Source: Gammaproteobacteria bacterium
GTDB lineage: Bacteria; Pseudomonadota; Gammaproteobacteria; Enterobacterales; Alteromonadaceae
Assembly: GCA_027484495.1 (NCBI GenBank)
Contig: JAIXSW010000201.1
Span: 1-17,271 of the forward strand
Direction: 5' to 3'
Length of the DNA stretch: 17,271 nt
The notes below the pieces were generated by a model, which was given only the letters and a program-made list of their open reading frames with translations, ran no database searches and was not told the DNA's origin. Position numbers and translations under genes: made by a program. Positions 1 through 6,255 of the stretch are shown here, piece by piece (position 1 is the stretch's first letter; the number at the start of each line of letters is the position of its first letter).

Positions 1-1111
1 GCTGCAACAGGCTATGGATCGATTGATCAAGGCTTGCCGTGGTGTTTTTGACCTGGCGGATCGAGCCATGGATTTTGTCGACAAACTGGTTAAAGGCATG
101 CGACAAGCGGCCAAATTCATCGTTATTCTGCACCGTCAGCCGACGGGTTAAATCACCTTCGCCCTGCGCAATATCTTCAATCGCTTGGTTCAGCACCACC
201 ATTGGCCGCATCAGCACCTGCAGTAAGAATTTCATTAATGCGACAATCGCCAGTACACCCAACACGATATACAGCAGCGCCATATTGCGGAATGAATCCA
301 CCGAGGCGTACACCAGCTGTGGGTCGACGACGACACCTAAATACCAGTTAACGTTGTTGATGCCGGTTACCGGAATAAAAGACACCAGCCGCTCTTGTCC
401 GGCAATGGTGACCTCGGCAAAGTCTTTTTCCAGTGGCAAGGCTTTGCCAAAATACTCGGACATCAGTTTATCGTTTTGCTGTTTTTCCGGATGGCTGAGG
501 ATCCGGCCTTGTTCGTCCAGCAAAATGGCAAAACCAAAACCTAAAAAGTCGGTTTCATTGACGATGCGGCTGACGGTCTGCATGTCGATATCGCCGCCGG
601 CGACACCGCTAAACTGGCCATCGCGTTGCATCGGCACGACGGCGGTCAGCGTCAGATCATTGGTCGTGACATCGACATAAGGCGTGGTAAAGGCCGTGTC
701 GCGTTTTTGCTCACCGAGTTGATACCAGGGCCGGCCGGTCGGGTCATAATCAGCCGGGAGCTGCACGGTCGGGTCGTCGAGTAAAAAAGTCCGTTCAGCG
801 GTACCGATATAGACGTTCTTAAAGGCACCGGCGCTGCGCGCATCCTGTAGCCGACGAATAGTGGTGGCTTTGTCGTCGCTGGCTTGATGCCCTTCGGCCA
901 CCGCTTTGACGATTTGCAGCCGCGCATTGAGCCAGTTCGAGATATTGCGTGACACTGACTCCGACACTTCGGTCAGCACGGCTTCGAGCTGGTCATGGGT
1001 CTGACCGCGCAACAACACAAAATTATTAATGGTAAACAAACCCAGCACTGTGACCAGCAGCAGCGAAGCCGCCAGCGTGACTTTAGTGGTGAACTTAAAT
1101 GTTGGAAACAT
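1..1111 (-). CDS. Methyl-accepting chemotaxis protein, dCache amino-acid receptor type (C-terminal part outside window)
   Basis: This is the N-terminal 370 residues of a transmembrane chemoreceptor read on the minus strand; the signalling domain lies beyond base 1. Visible in order are a first membrane helix (about residues 12-34), a long periplasmic dCache sensor domain (about 35-275), a second membrane helix (about 280-305) and a HAMP domain (about 306-360). The sensor holds Y122, R127, W129, Y130, Y145 and D174. Their spacing is identical to the amino-acid-binding motif described for PctA-type dCache receptors (Y-x4-R-x-W-Y-x14-Y-x28-D). The protein is therefore predicted to steer CheA signalling in response to amino acids. 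The start at 1111 is supported by an AAAGG seven bases upstream and by the hydrophobic helix that follows at once. No convincing FliA promoter is visible upstream. The family is certain; the ligand class is likely; the exact ligand is unknown. Confidence 0.93.
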   Translation of the reverse strand, partial: MFPTFKFTTKVTLAASLLLVTVLGLFTINNFVLLRGQTHDQLEAVLTEVSESVSRNISNWLNARLQIVKAVAEGHQASDDKATTIRRLQDARSAGAFKNVYIGTAERTFLLDDPTVQLPADYDPTGRPWYQLGEQKRDTAFTTPYVDVTTNDLTLTAVVPMQRDGQFSGVAGGDIDMQTVSRIVNETDFLGFGFAILLDEQGRILSHPEKQQNDKLMSEYFGKALPLEKDFAEVTIAGQERLVSFIPVTGINNVNWYLGVVVDPQLVYASVDSFRNMALLYIVLGVLAIVALMKFLLQVLMRPMVVLNQAIEDIAQGEGDLTRRLTVQNNDEFGRLSHAFNQFVDKIHGSIRQVKNTTASLDQSIHSLLQ

Positions 1112-1220
1112 AGGTACGCCTTTGTTTTTATGTCGGTTTGTGCTGTTCATTTGTAACAAAAGCCGACGGCAAAGTCTCGTCCCTGCGCTATCAATTTTGC
1201 CGGTGATCGTGACAAAGCAG

Positions 1221-1242
1221 CCGGCACAGCAGATGGTGCCAG
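1221..1242 (-). terminator. Weak stem-loop after the omega-amidase gene
   Basis: Read on the minus strand, CTGGCAC and GTGCCGG pair around an eight-base loop just after the omega-amidase stop codon. The following bases are only modestly T-rich, so this is a possible rather than a convincing intrinsic terminator between the amidase and the chemoreceptor gene. Confidence 0.3.
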
Positions 1243-1252
1243 CAGCTGAAAC

Positions 1253-2065
1253 TTATTCAGCTGTCAGGATAAATGCATCGGCATCGAGTGCTGCCGGAAA
1301 CTGCCGGCGAAATTGTTGTAATGCCTGCAAATCCAGCCGGCCACGTAATACACCGGCTTCACCCGGTGCCAGTTCCGCCAATGGCTCGCCGAGATAATTC
1401 AGCAGCACCGAATCGCCGCTGTAAGCATGGCCGTTGCCATCATGCCCGACGCGGTTACAAGCCAGCACAAATGCCTGATTTTCAATGGCGCGGGCCTGCA
1501 ATAAAGTGCTCCAAATCCGGCTGCGTGCCGCTGGCCAGTTCGCGACATAAATCACCGCGTCGTAGTCGTTCTGATTGCGCGAAAATACCGGAAAGCGCAG
1601 GTCATAACAGACCTGCAGCAGGAGCCGAAAGCCTTTAAATTCAACAATCACCCGGCGTTGACCTTGCTTGTAATGCTGGTCTTCTCCGGCCATGCGGAAC
1701 AAATGCCGTTTATCGTAATAAGCGATTTTGCCTTCTGGCTGCACCCATAACAGCCGGTTAAAAATACCGGCATCTGTTGACACTGCCATCGAACCACAAA
1801 TCACCGCGCCCAACTGCTGTGCCTGTTGCTGCAGCCAGTGCAAAGTCGGGCCTTGCATAGTTTCTGCGATCTGCCGGCTTTGCATCGAAAAACCGCTGTT
1901 AAAGGTTTCCGGCAGAATGATCAAATCAGCACCCAAGGCTTGCCACAGCAAAGGCTGTAACCATTCACGGTTCGCTGCGGCATCCTGCCAGACCAGCTCA
2001 GTCTGGATCAGCGCCACATCCAGACAATCAGTTTGAACATCTGCGGCAACGGCGTTCTGAGTCAT
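1253..2065 (-). CDS. Omega-amidase, nitrilase superfamily (YafV/MtnU type)
   Basis: A 270-residue carbon-nitrogen hydrolase with the nitrilase triad: E53 (in LPETF), K119 (in YDKRHLF) and C153 (in VCYDLRFP). This branch hydrolyses alpha-ketoglutaramate to 2-oxoglutarate and ammonia. Alpha-ketoglutaramate is the product left when a transaminase uses glutamine to aminate a keto acid such as the methionine precursor KMTB. The gene lies 10 bases after the aminotransferase gene, and its ribosome site AAGGAG overlaps that gene's stop codon (TAAGGAG), so the two are one operon and probably translationally coupled. This pairing matches B. subtilis mtnU with mtnV/mtnE and E. coli yafV with ybdL. Length and motifs are complete. 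The family is sure; the specific substrate is inferred from family and neighbours. Confidence 0.9.
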   Translation of the reverse strand: MTQNAVAADVQTDCLDVALIQTELVWQDAAANREWLQPLLWQALGADLIILPETFNSGFSMQSRQIAETMQGPTLHWLQQQAQQLGAVICGSMAVSTDAGIFNRLLWVQPEGKIAYYDKRHLFRMAGEDQHYKQGQRRVIVEFKGFRLLLQVCYDLRFPVFSRNQNDYDAVIYVANWPAARSRIWSTLLQARAIENQAFVLACNRVGHDGNGHAYSGDSVLLNYLGEPLAELAPGEAGVLRGRLDLQALQQFRRQFPAALDADAFILTAE

Positions 2066-2075
2066 GTTGTACTCC

Positions 2076-3236
2076 TTATGATGCTATCGCAGACAACGCC
2101 TGCAGCCTGGCCGCGGCCTGCTCTAACGTGTGCTGTTGTTTGGCAAAACAAAAACGGATGATCCGGCTGTCCTGTTCCTGGCGGGAAAACACCGACAGCG
2201 GAATCGCTGCGACGCCCACTTCGGTAGTCAGCCAGTCGCAAAAACGCACATCGTCCAGGGTGCTGACAGCGCTGAAATCTACCAATTGAAAATAAGTGCC
2301 CTGACAAGGCAATAACTTCAACGCAGAATCACTGAGCAACTGGCGGAATAAATCCCGCTTTTGCTGATAAAACGCCGCCAGTCCGCTCACCAGCTGCGGT
2401 GCAGTATCGAGTAGCTCCGCGATGGCATATTGTGCCGGAGTAAAACTGGAGAAAGTGACATACTGATGAATTTTGCGAAATTCCGCGCTCAGTAGTTTGG
2501 GGGCTGTGCAGTAACCCAGCTTCCAGCCAGTGACATGGAAGGTTTTGCCAAAAGATGACACGATAAAACTACGCTCGGCCAATGCCGGATACTGCCGGGC
2601 ACTTTGTGCCGCCATACCGTCAAACACCATATGTTCATACACTTCGTCACTGATACAAAACAGGCCATGGCGCTGCACCAGATCCGCCAGCGCTTGCCAG
2701 TCCAGATCGGTAAAGACCATGCCGGTCGGATTGTGCGGACTATTGACGATAATGAGCCGGGTACGGTCACTGATGCGCCGCTCGACCGCGGCCCAGTCCA
2801 CCCGGTAATCCGGGGCACACAGCTGAATATGCACAGTTTTACCGCCCGCCAGTTCGACGGCTGGCTGATAACTGTCATAGGCCGGGTCAAAGACTATGAC
2901 TTCGTCACCACTGCGCACCACCGCCTGAATCGCAACAAACAACGCTTCAGTGGCACCACTGGTGATAGTCACTTCACTGTCGGCACAAACGGACACCGCA
3001 TAAGTCCGTTGGATCAGTGCGCTGATTTGTTGCCTGAGTTCCGGCACGCCGGGCATCGGCGCATACTGATTGCGCCCGGCCAACACTTCGCGGTTTAACG
3101 CTGCCAGCAAGCGCGGCTCGGCCGGAAAATCCGGAAACCCCTGCGATAAATTCAGTGCGCCATGTTGCTGCGCCAGTTGCGACATCCGGGTAAAAATGGT
3201 CGTCCCGACCGCCGGTAGTTTGCTTTTCAGTTCCAT
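2076..3236 (-). CDS. PLP-dependent aminotransferase, methionine/glutamine transaminase type (MtnE/YbdL-like)
   Basis: A 386-residue class I/II fold-type I aminotransferase, full length for the family. Visible landmarks are the PLP lysine K231 in SSFGKTFHVTGWK, the NSPHNPTG motif (about 165-172), SDEVYE (about 196-201), and a C-terminal arginine in RFCFAKQ expected to hold the substrate carboxylate. The closest remembered relatives are YbdL-type methionine aminotransferases, which convert 4-methylthio-2-oxobutyrate to methionine with glutamine or another amino donor. Its operon partner, an omega-amidase, removes the alpha-ketoglutaramate formed from glutamine. On the other side lies divergent mtnB, so this is probably the last step of methionine salvage. 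The start at 3236 has AAGG seven bases upstream. The intergenic region is shared with mtnB and holds a MetJ-like operator, but that operator lies about 140 bases from this start, so its control of this gene is uncertain. Confidence 0.88.
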   Translation of the reverse strand: MELKSKLPAVGTTIFTRMSQLAQQHGALNLSQGFPDFPAEPRLLAALNREVLAGRNQYAPMPGVPELRQQISALIQRTYAVSVCADSEVTITSGATEALFVAIQAVVRSGDEVIVFDPAYDSYQPAVELAGGKTVHIQLCAPDYRVDWAAVERRISDRTRLIIVNSPHNPTGMVFTDLDWQALADLVQRHGLFCISDEVYEHMVFDGMAAQSARQYPALAERSFIVSSFGKTFHVTGWKLGYCTAPKLLSAEFRKIHQYVTFSSFTPAQYAIAELLDTAPQLVSGLAAFYQQKRDLFRQLLSDSALKLLPCQGTYFQLVDFSAVSTLDDVRFCDWLTTEVGVAAIPLSVFSRQEQDSRIIRFCFAKQQHTLEQAAARLQALSAIAS

Positions 3237-3342
3237 CAGGTTGCCTTCGCCGTGCTGCTTGATCTGTACGCCATGCTAGCACTTCAACCGCAGCCCGCCT
3301 ATCCGTCCAGCTGTGGACAACACTAGCGCAGGGAAAAACGAC

Positions 3343-3371
3343 TTGGCCGCTTTTTTATCAGGTGCTATCAT
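3343..3371 (+). promoter_or_regulatory. Sigma70-type promoter of mtnB
   Basis: TTGGCC (3343-3348) and TATCAT (3366-3371) are separated by exactly 17 bases, giving a predicted start of transcription near 3378. That start falls inside the met-box array that begins at 3375, the position expected of a repressible promoter. Confidence 0.6.
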
Positions 3372-3374
3372 TCC

Positions 3375-3406
3375 AGACAGTTTCACGTATAGACGTCTAA
3401 ACATAA
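3375..3406 (+). promoter_or_regulatory. MetJ operator: tandem met boxes upstream of mtnB
   Basis: A perfect met box AGACGTCT stands at 3391-3398. In exact 8-base register lie AGACAGTT (3375-3382, 5 of 8 matches), TCACGTAT (3383-3390, 5 of 8) and a weaker AAACATAA (3399-3406, 4 of 8). MetJ binds as arrays of dimers to two or more adjacent met boxes, so this layout is typical. The array overlaps the predicted transcription start of mtnB, which predicts repression when S-adenosylmethionine is plentiful. It also supports the assignment of the neighbouring gene to methionine metabolism. Confidence 0.75.
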
Positions 3407-3414
3407 AGATGAAC

Positions 3415-4035
3415 ATGACAGCCAGCCATCAATTAAACCCTTATGCCATTCAGCTCTGTACTATTGGCCGCTGGATCGCGCAAAAAAACTGGCTGCCAGC
3501 CACGGGCGGCAATCTGTCGATCCGCGCGTCTGAGCACAGCTGCTTGCTGACCGGCCAGAAAGACAATCATGAATTCAGTCCACAGGACCTGCGCAATGTC
3601 AGTTGGGCTGATGGCGATTTGCGCTGCAGTGGCGCATCTGCAGCGGAAACCGCGCTGCATGTTGCGCTTTATCAGTTATTTCCACAGTGCAAAGCGGTGT
3701 TGCATTCGCACTCACTGAGCAGCACCGTATTTTCCCGCCTGATCCGCGCCGATGGTTATCCGATCAGCGGCTATGAGATGCAAAAAGGCATTGCCGGCTG
3801 CAACGATGCAGACGCGGCGCTGCAACTGGTGATCCTCGATAACGCGCCACAAGTGCCACAGCTCGCAGCCCAGCTGCGCCAGCGCGCCGGCGAGCTGCAA
3901 TCCGCCGTGCTGGTCCGCGGCCATGGTCTGTATGTCTGGGGTGATACGCTGGAGCAGGCCAAACGCCATCTGGAGAGCTGGGAATTTTTGATCGCCTGCG
4001 AATTAGAACGGCTGAAAATCGCCGGCGGTGTTTGA
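3415..4035 (+). CDS. mtnB: Methylthioribulose-1-phosphate dehydratase (class II aldolase family)
   Basis: A 206-residue class II aldolase/adducin-fold protein of MtnB type, which dehydrates 5-methylthioribulose-1-phosphate to 2,3-diketo-5-methylthiopentyl-1-phosphate in methionine salvage. Landmarks are WLPATGGNLS (about 26-35), TGQKDNHEF (about 46-54), the metal-binding H97 and H99 in HSHS, and H170 in VRGHGLYVWG. The two candidate starts are 3409 and 3415; I chose 3415 because AAAG lies six bases upstream. The open frame extends back to 3313, but that would put the promoter and MetJ operator inside the gene. It is divergent from an aminotransferase/omega-amidase operon that would catalyse the end of the same pathway. 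The genes for MtnA, MtnC and MtnD are not in this window. The functional call is strong. Confidence 0.9.
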   Translation: MTASHQLNPYAIQLCTIGRWIAQKNWLPATGGNLSIRASEHSCLLTGQKDNHEFSPQDLRNVSWADGDLRCSGASAAETALHVALYQLFPQCKAVLHSHSLSSTVFSRLIRADGYPISGYEMQKGIAGCNDADAALQLVILDNAPQVPQLAAQLRQRAGELQSAVLVRGHGLYVWGDTLEQAKRHLESWEFLIACELERLKIAGGV

Positions 4036-4056
4036 CGCTGATCTGGTTGTGGCGCC

Positions 4057-4071
4057 ACCGGCTTGGCCGGT
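4057..4071 (+). other. GC-rich stem-loop after mtnB
   Basis: ACCGGC and GCCGGT form a perfect six-base-pair stem around a TTG loop, 21 bases after the mtnB stop. No T-run follows, so it is not a canonical intrinsic terminator. It could stabilise the 3' end of the transcript or be incidental. Confidence 0.3.
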
Positions 4072-4131
4072 CGCGTCCGCCAGCATTGTTATAAAACCTG
4101 TCTCCGTTACCTGCTCTCTGTGCTATTCCGC

Positions 4132-4145
4132 GTGCGATTTCGCAC
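4132..4145 (+). promoter_or_regulatory. Palindromic element 1, putative activator site
   Basis: GTGCGATTTCGCAC is a six-base inverted repeat around a TT centre. A similar palindrome starts 29 bases downstream, and the two agree at 12 of 18 positions when flanks are included. Its centre is about 106 bases upstream of the predicted transcription start near 4245, the distance expected for an enhancer site of an NtrC-type regulator. The response regulator of this operon is the obvious candidate; that link is inference. Confidence 0.45.
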
Positions 4146-4160
4146 ATCGCTCCGTTTGAA

Positions 4161-4174
4161 GTGTGAAACCGCAC
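4161..4174 (+). promoter_or_regulatory. Palindromic element 2, putative activator site
   Basis: GTGTGAAACCGCAC is an imperfect copy of the palindrome at 4132-4145, sharing GTG-y-GA at the left, CGCAC at the right and a trailing TC. Its centre is about 77 bases upstream of the predicted transcription start. Paired dyads about three helical turns apart are typical binding sites for NtrC-like activators. Confidence 0.45.
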
Positions 4175-4210
4175 GTCAGAAAAACACGCAAGATACTGTA
4201 TTTAAACAAA

Positions 4211-4238
4211 TTAACACTTGGCATGCCTTTTCCATAAT
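4211..4238 (+). promoter_or_regulatory. Overlapping sigma54-like and sigma70-like promoter of the transporter operon
   Basis: TTGGCATGCCTTTTCCA (4218-4234) matches the sigma54 consensus at the -24 GG and at most other positions, but has CC instead of GC at -13/-12. Overlapping it, TTAACA (4211-4216) and CATAAT (4233-4238) with a 16-base spacer make a reasonable sigma70 promoter. Both predict transcription starting near 4245, giving a leader of about 29 bases. The sigma54 reading is favoured by the NtrC-type regulator in the operon and the paired palindromes upstream. The sigma70 reading is favoured by the hexamers. The sequence alone does not decide. Confidence 0.45.
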
Positions 4239-4273
4239 CCAACGCATAGCATTATTATTTCGGATCTTGTGTG

Positions 4274-5518
4274 ATGGATATTCAGATCGACCCACCTGCC
4301 CGCTGGCGGCGCTGGTTACCGTCAGCGCTCGGGCTCGCCATATTAGCCGCACTCGTGGTCATGTTGCTGCGCCCGATCAGTCCGGTTCTCAGCGCCGGCA
4401 GTACACCAAACAGCGCGGTTCAGTTTGGCGATTTGCAGCTGTTCAGCGAAGCGCTGGGGACACTGCAATCTGCAGAACAACGCTTATTGACCGCCGAAGT
4501 TGGTGCTACTGTGATTGCGATTTTGCAGCAACCGGGCGCCACACTGACGCCGGACAGCCCAGTATTGCAACTCGATAATCCACAACTGAAACTACAGGTG
4601 CAAAGCGCCAGGCATCAGGTCGCCAAACAACAAAGTGCCTTGCAGGCGTTTGCGGCAACACAGCAACATCAGCTGCTCAGTCAGCAGGCAGAAGTCGTCA
4701 GACTGGAAACTGAAGTGGCGGCGAGCGCGCTGGAGTTTCGTTTACATCAGGAGCTGGCAGAGAAAGGCATCGCTGCGCGGGTCGAGCTGCGCCGGGCTGA
4801 ATTCCGTCTGCAACAGCAACAACAGCTGCTGGCGCTGGAACAACAAAAAATCATTCAGTTACGGCAGCAGCAACAGGCCGAGCTGGCACAACAACAGCTG
4901 ACTCTGCAACAACATCAGGAAGAACTGCAGTTGCTGTTCCAGCAACAACAACAGTTGACAGTCACCGCCGGCATGCATGGCATGCTGCAGCAGCTGGATG
5001 TCGAATTGGGCCAGAGTGTGGCTCAAGGTCAGGCGCTGGCGCGGATTGGCAGTCAGCAGTTGCTCAAAGCCCAAATTCAACTGGACCACCGGGACGCCGA
5101 CAAAGTTACAGTCGGTACTGAAGTGTTGCTGCAAACGGTCGCTGGCAACATCCGTGGCGAACTGAGCCGCATCGAGGCCATAGTGCAGGAAGGCACGGTC
5201 AATGCTGAAGTGCGGTTACCAGCCAGTCTGCCAGCCCAGCTACGACCGGCGCAGCATGTTCAGGCCAAAGTCCGGCTTGGCGAGCGCAAAAACGTCACCT
5301 ATATCCGCCAGTTGCCGGGCTTAACGCCGCATCAGACCCACCGGGTTTTTCTGCAACCGGCCAACACAGATCAACACCGCGCTTTTGCCCGCGAGCTGAC
5401 CTTTGGTGCGCTCAGCAACGGCTTTTTGATCATTGAACAAGGCGCCAGCGGCGGCGAAGTGCTGTGGGCAGCGGATCCGGCTCGCTGGCCTCAGCCCGAA
5501 ATCAACACCGACACCTGA
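4274..5518 (+). CDS. HlyD/MacA-like periplasmic adaptor protein of an ABC transporter
   Basis: A 414-residue inner-membrane-anchored adaptor. A short positively charged N-terminus leads into one membrane helix (about 14-33). A lipoyl-like half domain follows (about 73-103), then a long coiled-coil hairpin very rich in glutamine (about 104-228) with its tip near residues 160-166. The second lipoyl half (about 229-258) and beta-barrel segments come after. Such adaptors link an inner-membrane transporter to an outer-membrane channel. At the hairpin tip only the central leucine of the TolC-contact RLS motif is retained; the flanking Arg and Ser positions appear to be Leu and Ala. No TolC-like gene is present. 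It is the first gene of the ABC/two-component unit. I chose ATG 4274; a GTG at 4271 is also in frame. The ribosome site is weak. Confidence 0.85.
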   Translation: MDIQIDPPARWRRWLPSALGLAILAALVVMLLRPISPVLSAGSTPNSAVQFGDLQLFSEALGTLQSAEQRLLTAEVGATVIAILQQPGATLTPDSPVLQLDNPQLKLQVQSARHQVAKQQSALQAFAATQQHQLLSQQAEVVRLETEVAASALEFRLHQELAEKGIAARVELRRAEFRLQQQQQLLALEQQKIIQLRQQQQAELAQQQLTLQQHQEELQLLFQQQQQLTVTAGMHGMLQQLDVELGQSVAQGQALARIGSQQLLKAQIQLDHRDADKVTVGTEVLLQTVAGNIRGELSRIEAIVQEGTVNAEVRLPASLPAQLRPAQHVQAKVRLGERKNVTYIRQLPGLTPHQTHRVFLQPANTDQHRAFARELTFGALSNGFLIIEQGASGGEVLWAADPARWPQPEINTDT

Positions 5519-5556
5519 TGCCGGCATCCCAGATTCTGCACAAGGAGAAAAAACAG

Positions 5557-6255
5557 ATGACAGATTTACTGATTGAAGCACGCGCTTTATGCAAAAGTTT
5601 CCGCCAGGGCGAAGTGGCGGCCCTGGCCATACAACAGCTGGATTTACAGATCCGCCGTGGCGAGTTTGTTGCAATCACCGGGCCTTCGGGCTGCGGTAAA
5701 TCCACGGTGTTACATTTGCTTGGCCTGCTGGACAGTGCTGACAGCGGTCAGTTAAAACTGGCGGGAATTGACGTCAGCACGCTGAGTATGGACCAGCGTA
5801 GCCGCATCCGGAATCATCATATCGGCATCGTATTTCAGGCGTTTCACCTGATTGACCGTCTCAGTGTTTATGACAACGTAGCCTTACCGCTGCGACACCG
5901 TGGCTGGAAAGAGCAGCAAATCCGGCCGCTGGTGCAACAATGTCTGGCCGACGTAGATGTGGGCAACCGTCAGGACTTTTTCCCGTCGCAACTCTCTGGC
6001 GGACAACAACAGCGGGTCGCGATAGCCCGTGCGCTGGTGACGGATCCGGATTTATTGTTACTGGACGAACCCACCGGCAATCTGGACAGTAAAAATGGCG
6101 ACAGCGTGCTGCAGCTGCTGCAACGGCTGCATCAGAAAGGCCGCAGCATTGTACTGGTGACACACGACGCCCGTTACGCCCGCTGCGCGAGCCGGCAGAT
6201 CCAGTTACTCGATGGCCGTCTGCTCAGCGATCAGCAACGCCAGGAGGTGGCATGA
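5557..6255 (+). CDS. ABC transporter ATPase, MacB/LolD family
   Basis: A 232-residue nucleotide-binding subunit with every catalytic motif: Walker A GPSGCGKS, Q-loop FQAFHL, signature LSGGQQQR, Walker B LLLLDEPTG and the switch histidine in VTHD. It powers the FtsX-type permease encoded next. ATPases of this family drive mechanotransmission across the membrane rather than classic substrate translocation. The frame is open from 5464, but the start at 5557 is clear because AAGGAG stands nine bases upstream and the protein then begins at the family's usual point. It lies 38 bases after the adaptor gene. Its stop overlaps the permease start (ATGA), which suggests coupled translation. Confidence 0.95.
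   Translation: MTDLLIEARALCKSFRQGEVAALAIQQLDLQIRRGEFVAITGPSGCGKSTVLHLLGLLDSADSGQLKLAGIDVSTLSMDQRSRIRNHHIGIVFQAFHLIDRLSVYDNVALPLRHRGWKEQQIRPLVQQCLADVDVGNRQDFFPSQLSGGQQQRVAIARALVTDPDLLLLDEPTGNLDSKNGDSVLQLLQRLHQKGRSIVLVTHDARYARCASRQIQLLDGRLLSDQQRQEVA

Noticed and set aside
1112..1252. Possible FliA (sigma28) promoter for the chemoreceptor
   Set aside because: An ACCGACAT-like element is seen on the minus strand, but no TAAA-type -35 stands at the required spacing.
2604..3098. 164-codon plus-strand frame inside the aminotransferase gene
   Set aside because: It is antisense to a clearly conserved aminotransferase and has no ribosome site or family features.
3313..3414. Upstream in-frame extension of mtnB
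   Set aside because: The extension would place the sigma70 promoter and the met boxes within the coding sequence, and MtnB proteins begin near the later ATG.
4063..4578. 171-codon open frame spanning the operon leader
   Set aside because: It crosses the promoter and runs into the adaptor gene in another frame; its protein resembles no family and no ribosome site precedes it.
4800..4960. CAA/CAG-rich repetitive stretch as a microsatellite
   Set aside because: It is the glutamine-rich coiled coil of the adaptor, with irregular units that follow the reading frame.
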